From Gordionus sp. m RMFG-2023 (Eukaryota > Nematomorpha > Gordioida > Chordodea > Parachordodidae): a stretch of 64,000 bases of DNA. The notes under the pieces were generated by a model. It had not been told where the DNA came from, searched no databases, and saw only the letters and a program-made list of their open reading frames with translations. This document shows, piece by piece, positions 10,352-22,300 of the stretch. How positions within the stretch are numbered: the first letter of the stretch is position 1; each line of letters opens with the position of its first letter. A program made the translations under genes and the position numbers. The stretch lies in assembly GCF_954871325.1 (NCBI RefSeq), contig NC_088775.1:83863561-83927560 (forward strand), written 5' to 3'.

Positions 10352-13300
10352 GTATAAATATCATTCAAAATGTTTATTTTTTATTTATCCTGCCAATATT
10401 TGTTTTTTATAAAGCATAAAGAGTGTTAGGATCTGAAGCTTGATATATTATTTAGATAAATTTAAGATGATTATATTTAGAATAAAACTTTCAAATATTT
10501 CATAAACATCATTTCTTTAAGTTCAGAGCAGAAGCTCACCATAAAAATGTTGCCCCCCCCCATTGTAGAAGTTGCAAGAATGCCTTAAACCACTGCTTTA
10601 AATTTTTTGATGAAAGATATTAATTCACAAAAATTTATAACTATATAAATTATTATTAAATATACAATTTAAATCCTAACTGAATAAAAAAAAATTATAC
10701 ACTATAGTTAGTAAAATTTGGATCATGTATATTTCTGAAATTTGATATTTATTTTGTGGGTTTAATATTTAAATTATTACTATTTTTTTTTGATAAAATA
10801 AACATATGTTTGAAATTATTATATAAAATGATATTTTAAACAGTATAAATACATTTCTAAAATGTGAGAAATATATTATGGGATTTCTGAACTTATTCAA
10901 AATTTAAAAATAAAATATTTATATTGCTTTGTACAAATTTTTAACATGATTTTAAAAATATCCAACCTGATTAAATGACACATACTATATATATCTTTAT
11001 TAGAAACCCTTTAAAGCCTAATTTATCTACTTACAAGTTTTTGTTTTATAAAAAAATAATTTATTGATAAAATATATAGGGTAATAAATAAAATAAAGAC
11101 ATGTCTTATAAATGATTAAACTATTAGCATATCTAAGTTGTATTTATATTATGCTCACTTTTTATATTCCTATTATTAGTACAATTGTTAGATTGTCTTA
11201 TCATTTAGGCTTGAAAAAAAATTATATTCTAATTTACTGTAAAAAAGATAGAATTGAACCGAAGGTCATTTAAAACCAGTCTAGTCTTTGATCTGTCTGG
11301 TAGCATGTTAAATTAGAAAATATTTTTTTCTGATCATTTCCAAACATTGTCACTGTACTATATCCATTATATTATATAAAATTAATAATAATATTATTGT
11401 GCTAAGTAGTTACATAGATGAGATATTAATTTTAATTGTTTATAAGATATTGCTAGGGGAAATTATTGAATATTACAAAGTTTCCATTTCATTTATCATA
11501 ATTTCAGAAATATATGTCCCAAAACTAGCTCATGTTCTACATAATTTTTTAAATCGTGTTCCTCTTCTTTTCCCAATTCTCTATAATCTGGCATTAAAAT
11601 TCTCCTCTCCACTTGAACCCAAATTTAAATGAATCTACTTTTATGGCATAGACTGGCCCTAGATTTTTAATTAAAAAATATATACATTATTAAACGCTTT
11701 TTTTTATACAAAGTTAAATAAAATTAAAAATCCAAAATTTGTTTTTCCTAATCCCAAAAATATTCTAATTTATTTTAATTTTCATTTTTATAATGAAGAA
11801 GAAAATTTTATTTTAGAATAATTTATAATTTTAAGTCCGGCCCGATTTTTAAATTTTTTTCCATCTTCTTCCTCCAGGATCATCCCATGACATATGATAA
11901 AGATAATCGAAGATCTTCGACCGACCCATTTCAATTTCGTTAAAAATTTGTGGGCATATATAGTATGAAACGAAATTTTAGCTCATTCTTTAGAAAATTA
12001 AAATACCTGAGATAATATGGATTAGTGATCTGTATCAGGCCTAATTTTTCAAGCGGCCCTATCCCGATAATTTTTTTTTATTTGAACAATCCAACCCGAA
12101 GTAATCCCGGCCCAGCCCGAATTTATTTAAATATAGAAAAAATTAATATTTTTTTAATGGTGAAAAAAAATATTCTCAAATAAAATATATTGGCGCCTTG
12201 TTTCTTGCAAGAATTTTAAAAGATATTATTTATTACACATAAATTGAGGGATCCTGACCAGGTACTGGCCCGATAGTAGGCTACCAACCGGTAGATATTT
12301 TAAAGAATAGATCTAGATCCGGGCCGGGATTTTCGGATTTCTTTTTAATGATGTTAAATATTTAGTTAATTACTAAATTAGGAATATTTAATCAGATATT
12401 AATATCTGAACTAACCCTCCCTTTAAAATCTAAATTTTTTAATGAGTAAAATAAAATTTTTAAATAAATTATTTATATATTTCTTGGATGGAAAATGTAT
12501 AATTTTAATTTTTACAATGCATTTATAAAAAAAAAATTATTCCATTTGGCATCTATAGTCCCCTAAATTTAAAAATAATGTTTTTTAAGTATAAAAATGC
12601 TAGCATCATAATAAATATTGACAGTCTATGTGTATAATCCATTAGTAATAGAAGGTTTATTATAAAAACTAAATGGAACGTTTATAATTTGGTCAAAATC
12701 GGAACGTAAAAACGAGGAAAAGTTAAAACGTAATAAAATACAAGTAAAAGCCTATAATTTGCCTGAATATTAATAAATTAAAATTAAATAAAATATTTAT
12801 ATTGTAATGTCAAATTAAATCATCAAGCGTTCTTAGTGGTTATAAAATAACATGCAAGTTGATGATGTCAAACTAGTTCGCAAGACTTTAAAGGGCTAGG
12901 TCAATAATGGATAATTATGGGGTAAACATCAAAATTGAAACTCTTTTAAAATATTGGCCAATATTTTCTATCATTTTTTTTAAAAACTATTTTTCTAATA
13001 ATTTCTTCAATAGCGCGGATGGATATTTATTTAAAAATTAAAATATCGCTAATAATGTATAAAAAAAGTATTGATTATATATGAACGTTTCAATGCAATA
13101 AAAGGTTTGTCATTATTATTAATTTTATATGGCTAAAAATGTTTATAAATTTTTTTTTCATAATATTTATATTACTTCTTTTTTTTAAAATTAATTTTTG
13201 ATTTTAAACATTAAAAAAAGGTCTTTTATTGCAATTGCATTGAGATGTTAATATATAATCTATACATTTTTTTAAAATATTATACGCGATTTTTTTTAAA

Positions 13301-16300
13301 AACAATTACCCTGCCGCGCGAATTTTTAAGGAAGTTATTAGAAAGGATAGTTAACGAATAATAGGAAAATAAATGTGTAAAATTGGAGCTTATAATTATT
13401 TCGAAATATTCATTTTAAATTTTCCACTGGACGTTAGATGACCAATATTTATAAAATTTTTTTTGATGTTCCCCTTTAATTATTAATTATTGACTTGGTT
13501 ATCAATATTAGATTCAATATTCGAACTAATTCACTTTTATATTTAAAACTAATCATTTAACAACAGTAAAAATTTAAAAAAAAAGATGATTTTTATACCT
13601 TTGATTCCCATTATTTCAGGTAATATATTTGCTATGAGCTATAATTTCATTTCAGATATTATCAGAACATGTATAACATGCCTAAAATTTTTTATCGAAA
13701 TTGAAGTGGGTTGGCCAAGGTGTTTGATTTAACATGGAATGACCCTCCCCCTCCCAATTTTTTAAAAAATAATGTATACTTTAAGGATTCGATTCATAAG
13801 GATTAGCTAGATTTGGGTTCGAATTCGGTTTTTAAACTGACTAATAAAACCCTTTTACGAAGAAAAATTATATTCATTCAATAATATCACTTCTTTTTTA
13901 TTAATCCATTTAAAATTCATTCTTACAACGTTTATTTAAAAGCGAACAAATCGATTTTATGTGGATAAAACATAAAATAGATTTAACATTTTATTTATAT
14001 CTTTTTTGTATAATTTTTTTAAAGAAATATCTTTTTAACCGCAAAAAATTGTATTTTAAAAATATGGTTATAAAATACTCGTAATTAATTATATCGCTTT
14101 TTTGACTGATATTATTTATTCGTGAGGATAAATAATTATCTATATTACAAACAAAAAAATAGCGGAGTTTTTAGATGAAAAAAAGGAATTTTTATTCTTT
14201 ATTATTCCGGCAATATGATTATATATAATTATGAAGAAAGCGCCATAAAACAATTGGAGTAGAATTAATCATTTTTTGGGCCCTATTGGGAACCATTGCT
14301 TATTCAAATTGTTAAAAGTGCTCAATTAGAAAAAAATATATATGATAATAATTATTTAATAGCCTAGTTTAACTCTCCCATCTCAGCCCAGTACGCACTC
14401 TTCTACAAGCATTACCATGCCTGGCCTACCCGGCAACCCTAATAGCACCAATAGCGGTAACCTAACCGGCGTGAACGTTAGCAATAACGCGAGGCCGCTT
14501 GTCAGTGCCGACATAATTCCGACTGATCAGCTGTTGGCTCAACAAAAAATGATGCAAACTCAAAGGGAATTGCAGAAAAGACAAGAGGTTTAATTTTAAA
14601 CTCTTTTAATATTTTGTATCATCTATCGCAATTTTTTTAAATTATATTTTTATAAAGATTTTGATTTAAGCGACTAAAGTTTATTTGCTTTTTTATGGGT
14701 ATTTGTGACCAGGTTTTATTTGGTTCAAATGCGATTTTTTAAATTATATTTAACCAATTCAATATAAATATTATGGTATACATTAAGAATATTTATGCTG
14801 TTTTCATGAATATTATTTTAATGATTTCAATATAATTTGCTATTTCAAGGATGTCGAAATCAGCGCTGTGTCAGCACCTTTTCTAGAGGATTATAAAATT
14901 ATTTTTCTTTTTTTCTCTAATTTTGAAAAGTGATTAGTGTTTCGGTCACACTGGCCAATTCTATATAACCCAAAAAGTCGAGTTAGCCAGCTCGTTAAGT
15001 GTCAAAGAGGGAAAACATGTTTCCTATTTTATGATTTTGTTTCTTTGGATAGTGGTCCAAAATAATGTCAATATATAGAAGTGTGTCATATCTCGAGTCT
15101 TGAAATTTTAAATTGTATAGTAATCTTATTTCCAACTGGACTTAAATTTAGTTTTTACGGTCAGTCAGCTGATACTGTACCTCCATAAAATAGTTAATCT
15201 AAATCAAAGAACGAGCATATTCCATTATCCTCTCAGAACAACCAATTATATTTTCACCCTCTGCTGCAAATGGGTTGTATGATTTTACGATATACGCACA
15301 ATCGTCCTTTAAGATATTATCTGAACTATTGCCAAAATATTTCTTCCCTATTTAAAAAAAAACAACTGGACAAATTGTTGAGTATCGCGAGCAACCATTT
15401 TATACCAGGCAGAATGAGATAGTTGTTTTAATCGAAGATATTTATTGTTCGATTAAATATTATACAATATAATTTTTTATTAGATTTATACGCCTTTACC
15501 CTAAGCTACATTCCACTAAGATAGAAATGTTCTAAGTGCAATTATTCATAATACATTATTTTTTATTTGAGAAGTAAATTTAACGCGAAATTATTGTTCA
15601 TGAATTGGTTAAATATATTATAACTCTGGGGGAGGGTGTTTATTCAATTAGATAGGGTCATATAAAATCAAACCCATTCCATAAATTTGCCGTTAATTGT
15701 TAAAAACATTCCGCCCCGCGTTATTTTAATAGAGTATAACGAAAACGAAAGTAACCTTTTCTTTTTTTTTGAAAAAATCGGAATTCGATTATATAAACTC
15801 ATCTATAGGAACTCGAAAAGAAAGCTGCCGAATTAGAACGAAAGGAAACCGAGCTTAAAAGACAGCAAGGATTTGCCAGTATGTTATACTAATAATTTCT
15901 AACAAATTTTTTAAACGTTAACAAAAAAACTCGAAATGAAAATTTTAAATATATTACCCCTCATTTCATAGTTTGCCAGAATTCACGGCGAAATAAAATA
16001 TATGCTGTATTTATGTATTATCGGGCGCGAATTCGCGTTAATATAAACTAGGGTTTACCCTGCACTTATAATTTAGCACGAATTCGCGGCTTATGCAAAA
16101 TATACTATATTTATGTATATTTATATATATATTTCGCCGCCAATTTACGCTAACTATGAATGCAGGGTTAGGCTAAGTCTATACCAGAGAAGAGCGTCTG
16201 CGATATTGAGCTGTTTTATAGACTTTTTTTTAAAAAAAATGGAAAACTATAAATATAGTTGAAAATTATACATGATAGTTTTTTAAAAAAGTACATTTAT

Positions 16301-19300
16301 TAAATTTAAAATGATAAATTATTTGGAATTAATACGAACTAGTAAGTAGAAAGAAATTTTTAATATGCAAACGCTTTAAAATATTCAATTTTTTTGAAGG
16401 ATATTTAAACGTTATAACGCTTCTGATATGGCCCTAGGCCTCGATTATAGTAGGCGATCCCTAAAGCGATGTGGGACGTATCGCGGAATATTTTTTTCAA
16501 AAACAAACAAATATGAGTTAAAATTTTATAACGATGTAATTCTATTCATCGCATCTATTCGCTTGCCTTTGAAAAATAAAAATACCCAGGCGGCTTCTCT
16601 TCCTGTATTCACAGTTACGCGAATTCAGGGTTATACTTTAAAAATAAATAAATAGTTTAAACGAAAAATAAAATAACTTTGGTAAGGGACATTTTTATTT
16701 TGAGAAAATTCTTTTTTAAAAATTCATATAAATAAATAAGCGAGCACCTCCTAGTGGGATTTATATTACGTGATACGTGATATTAAGCGCACTAGCCCTA
16801 AACGTCGTACATATAGCAAAAGTTATATATATACAACAGAGCAACGCTTGGTTCTCTTATAAAAACCCATCAAACTGGGATAAAAAATGGGAAAATAATT
16901 AAGAGGACCATCCACGATTTTTGGGCAGACCGCAGTTACCTGTGCGCATAAGTGGCAAAGCCACTCACTTAAACGCCCATGGGAAGTAAAAGGGACAGAT
17001 AAAAGCCCATGCCCGATTAAGTAAGTTTTGATTATGGAAGGGTCATATTGGCAATGTTACAATTTACAATTTAAGTCTTAGGAGTAACTGGGAAATAGAA
17101 TATACATAGATTAAATTTTATTATGACTTGTAATTGATATTATACAGTATCCTGAACTAAAATTAAACTGGAAAATAAAACTGAAAAAAGAAAAGAATAA
17201 AGCTATAAAATTACTTTTAAATTATTTGTAAAATACTTTTAATTAATAATACTTTACAAATATCTAGAAAATAAATTAGCAGTGCGTCACTATTAAATTT
17301 ACTACATTTTATCTTTAATTTAGTATTAAATTAAATTGTATCTTGTATTAAAAATAAAATAGAACAAGACTAAAACCAAAAGTAAAATAGAAAATGTACA
17401 CATTTAATACTTAACATATTTTAAATATTACCTTATACAGTATCCTGAACTAAAAAGAAAAAATAAAACTGAAAAGAAAATAGAACTGTAAAACTACTTT
17501 TAAATTATTTGTAAAAAAAAATTATACTTTACAAGTATCTTGAAGATCAATTAGCAGTATGTCACTATTTAAATTTACTACTTATCTTTAATTTTGTATT
17601 GAAAATTAAATTGTATCTTGTATTAAAAACAAAATAGGAAAAGGACTAAAACCAAAAAGTGATTAAAAATGTACATATTTATATTAGACATTAATGGAGA
17701 GGGAGTATGGACTAGGTATAGAGTATAAAGGTTTGGTCAAAAAGAATAAAATAAATTATGTCCATTAACAAAAAAGATAAAATTAAGACTTACATAAAAA
17801 GTATAGAATTAAAACCATCTGAACGTAATGTAATAAATAAGCTAAATATTGAGGACGTCATTTCTAAAAAAAAAGGAATGTCATAGGAATGTCCAAAGAT
17901 GATACGCTAAAAAAGGAATGTCATATGAATGTCCAAAGATGATACGAATTAATAATTAATGTTCCAGAAGGAAGTTAGTTTTTAATTTGAGAAGTTTGTT
18001 AATAGAGTTTTTGTTATTGTTTATGTGGACAAATTGTGTTAAGCTGATATTTAGATGCAATATATCTGAAATAGTTTTATTTAACCAATAGGATCTGTAG
18101 CTGCAGTATCTTTTATTCTTATAGGATGGAAGCCAACTAAGAGCATCATATGCTAAGTTGTCTTCTTGGTTCCTAATTATGTGTGCAAAAAGTTGAATTC
18201 GCCTCTTTAGTGTAACTGAAACAGGAGCATGTCTCGAGAGTCTCCATAAACAGTTGTTGGTAATAATTCTGGGATAAATATACCCATTTATATCCTTAGA
18301 CATCTATTTATAAAGACATGAAGTTTCTTAGTTTGTGTTTTATTTATGTCCCAAGTGTCACCACCATATAATAAAATGGGTATAATTATAGAATTAAACA
18401 TTTGAAGTCTACTCTTTACAGATATTTCTCTGGCGTTCCATAGTTTAAAATATTTATAAAAAACGAATTTGGCATGCTTTAACCTCATTTCAACCTCATT
18501 TTTTATGTGGCCCTTATTATCTAGATTTATTCCCAGATATTTGAATTCATGTACTAATTTTAATCCTAACAAATCAAAGGAACGATTTGGGTCGACATCT
18601 GCCCACGGGGAAGGCAAACGGTTTTACTTAGATTAATAGTTAATCCAGTTTTCTCACTATATGGCTTTAGTATATTCAAAATGTCGCAAGATTCTTCTAA
18701 TGATTTGGTAGTGATAACTATATCGTCAGCATAAGAGATTATGCGATGTTTCAGGGAAAGATCATCCCTAGAGGATAGATTGAGTAAATTAAAAGCCCCT
18801 AAAGTGTCGGCGATGATTTTATTCATGATTATATTAAATAGGATTGGTGACAAGACACATCCTTGTTTAACGCCTTTACGTATTCTGAAGGAAGTAGATT
18901 GAACGTTATCGATTTTAAAAGAAGAAAAAAGAGAACAGTAATGATTTCTAAGGATTTTTATAATAGGTCAATCCCACTATCAGCCAGAATTTTCCATAAT
19001 ACTTCGTGTTTAATACTGTCGAAAGCTTTTCGGAAATCTACAAAGATAAACAGAAGTGGTAGTTTGTACCTATAACATTTTTGTAAAGTAACTTTTAATG
19101 CAAGAATTGGTTGCAAGATATTCCGCCCCGGTCTGTACGCACAGATATTGTTGGATAGTAGGTGTCTAGTGGAAGAAAGAACTATTTTTTATTAACACCA
19201 TAAAAACTTTAGATGCCATAGAGGTAAGTGCAATAGTTCTATAGTCATCAAAGACGAGTGGGTTTAGAGTTTTCGGGAAGTTACATATAAATGACAGGTC

Positions 19301-22300
19301 ATAAAATATGAGGTTGAAATGAGGTTAAAGCATGCCAAATTCGTTTTTTATAAATATTTTAAACTATGGAACGCCAGAGAAATATCTGTAAAGAGTAGAC
19401 TTCAAATGTTTAATTCTATAATTATACCCATTTTATTATATGGTGGTGACACTTGGGACATAAATAAAACACAAACTAAGAAACTTCAGGTCTTTATAAA
19501 TAGATGTCTAAGGCTTATAAATGGGTATATTTATCCCAGAATTATTACTAACAACTGTTTATAGTTTTAAAATTTTGTTTTAAGAATAATTCATTTGTAC
19601 TATTTGTATATATTATTTAAAAGGTTTAATAATTACTAAGGTAACCCCCCCCCCCCCCCCGCCTTCTCTTTTTAGAATTTATATGAAGCGGAACCTATAA
19701 AATTTTAGTAGATTAAATATTAAGACTTTCAAAAAAAAAGAAGTGATTAAGAGGAGTGTTGACTATAGTAAGCCTGAATCAAACTACTTGAGATGGGGGG
19801 AGAAATCTAACCTTACAAAAACGATTTGGAATGATTAATATATTCGGTGATCTGCATCGGGCCTAATTTTTCAAGCCCGGCCCGGCCCGAAATTTTTTTA
19901 AAAAAGTTTGCCGGCCCGAACCCGAAATTTTTTTAAAAAAAATTTACTGACTTGGCCCGGCTCGAATTTGTTTAAATATAGAAATTAATTTTTATAATTA
20001 CTCAAAATAAAAGACATATGTTATATGTCGTTTAGTTTCAATAAATAAAATCAAATATTTTTATTTTACATAAAAAATTCAATATAAAATTGATAAATTA
20101 AGATGTATTTTAAAAAAATTCCAAGGTCCGACCCGACCCGGCCCGAATTTTATTTAAAATATTAGGGCCGACCCGGCCCGAACTCGATTATTTTAAATAT
20201 AATTAGAACCGAGACCGGCCCGAAGCCCGTACGGGCCGGGCCTAACTTTGCAGATCTCTAATATTCGTTATATTATGATTCAGAATCTTAATTTACTTTT
20301 AAGGCCATTTCCAGACAGAACGTTTTTAGCGGTTTTTGGTTAATGTTACAAGCAATATTTTTTTTACTTCCTAACATAACTTGTCTGATAATTTATTTTA
20401 TATAATATTATATTTTTAAAAAAAACTCCCGAACCCCATTTCAAGACGCCAATTTAATCGTTATTATAGCCAAACCAGTTTGTTTTCTATTTCCGATTAA
20501 AAAAATGGGGATCTGGATTGTTTTTTTTAAAAAAAAAATATTACATTATAAAAAAAAAATTAAGTTGACAAGTTACTATCCTTTGTTTGGAAATAAAAAA
20601 AAGATTGCTGGTAACATTACCCAAAAACCGCTTTGAAAAAGATCCCATTTTTCTGGAATAAATATTCCCCAAGTAGGTGTTAAGCTCAAATTAGTTTATA
20701 TTTAGATAATTTAAAAATATATAAACACATAAAAGTTCACGGCGAAGATTCGTAGTATAGCTAGAGGTCTGCAATAGTCGGATCTTACCCGAACTCCCGC
20801 CCACCAATTGTTCTTAAAATTTTTTAACCCGCTTATCTTCCCATGGTTTTTTTACACCCACCCGCCCTATGTTTTAAAAATTATTGATTTGCTCTATATT
20901 TATTTTATTTTAATGTATTTTTTTTTACTTAAACCTATAAAATATGCAATATTATGGAATGAAAAGAAAAAGATTTTTAATAAATAGAATTCTTGCTCGT
21001 TTCGCCAGAAAAATATTACAAATTCGCATGTCCACTAACCTGCCCAATTAAGATCTTTTACCTCCCCGAAACAGGTTTATTGTAGACCTCTAAGCTACTT
21101 TACATGTCCGGGAACTGTAATATTCTAGTAAATGCTAATGAAATTTAAACATTTCTATGATTCAAAATTGATGGACTAGGATTGCGGATAAGTGGTTATT
21201 CCAAAGAAAAAAACTGCCACATATATTTAAGATTATGTAAATAAAATAGTTAGAGGGACCTAAGAAAATGTGAGGAAAAAGGGAACAAGATTTGCGAAAG
21301 TTTATTATATTCTTTTTCCTTTATTTTTAGATCGACTAAATAATTGGCCACCTCTCCCCAAATTTATACCTATTCAACCTTGCTTCTATCAGGATATCGA
21401 AGTAGAAATACCCCTCGAATTTCAAAAGATCGTCAAAACCCTGTATTATGTTTGGCTAGGTAAAAAAAATATTTGCCATATAACATATTAATACCCCACT
21501 TCATTATGCTAATGATCTAATGTTAATAGTACTACATCGGAATATTCTCATCTGAATCAGTGACGTCATGTCTATAACTTTTATCTTCCACAAGTGTTAA
21601 AAAATATCGTTTTATCTAAATATCCTAATAGAAATTTATTCTCCCAATTATAATGATAAAACTATACTATTTAAAAAAAATAATATTAGGATACGTTCTT
21701 ACTATAGTCCTAAACATGCTAGCTAGCCTGGCTTCTTTCATAACGGGCGGAAGTGTGACTTTGTTCGGCCTTTCCATACTTTGGCTCATTATGTTTACCC
21801 CCTGCTCCTTTTTGTGTTGGTTCCGACCCGCCTATAAGGCTTTCAGGTTTAAATAATAAATAAATAAAATTATACTTATTGAGGGCTAGTGTTATAGAGT
21901 ATCCATGAATTTTCATAAGATTTTAGGCGGATGGTGAATGGCTATATGAATAATTCTAAATATTCCATTTCTTTGATAAAGACTCATTTCTCGTAGTTTA
22001 ATTTCATTAGCACCCTAAGTAGGTTTAAATCATTACTCGGTATGATTATTTCTGCCAACAATAATATAATCTATATAATATCATATTCCGTGTAAGTCAT
22101 TTAACAATGAATCGTGGGCTCTTTTAAATATGGTAGGTAACTACGAGCTCTAAAGGGTTAATGGCGAAAGGTCAAATAGTTTAAGGCTAATTTTTTTAAT
22201 TCATCGTTTAATTCCAGCTGTAACTGACTCAAAATAACTTGGATTGTAGGTAAGTAATAATCAATCATATGATATTCATTTATAGTATATCTAAAATCAA

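Larger units (their letters stand above)
10352..14362. other. SCAMP intron 2, 4.0 kb
   Basis: No gene was seen inside. It holds a short C run (about 10553-10561), a long-TIR element at about 11872-13745 with smaller repeats in it, and otherwise AT-rich DNA. Repeat pieces with GGCCCG motifs near 11835 and 12025-12120 are truncated copies of the family best seen at 19847-20259. Confidence 0.6.
15879..21330. other. SCAMP intron 4, 5.45 kb, repeat-filled
   Basis: The largest SCAMP intron. In order: two small Harbinger-like MITEs (15957-16167), a 280-bp tandem duplication (17149-17682), an RTE-like LINE with an inverted extra piece (17870-19562), a 16-base C run (19645-19660), a GGCCCG hAT MITE (19847-20259), a palindromic MITE (about 20305-20655) and a hAT MITE (20762-21092). 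The stretches between are AT-rich with no gene. Confidence 0.7.

Noticed and set aside
16428-16655. 75-codon + frame in SCAMP intron 4
   Set aside because: No similarity to any family that I know; its end overlaps a Harbinger-type terminus (GCGAATTCAGGG followed by TTA).
16910-17040. GC-richer patch with hairpin AGTGGCAAAGCCACT, considered as a tRNA or SINE head
   Set aside because: No cloverleaf arms, no clear A and B box pair, and no second copy in the window.
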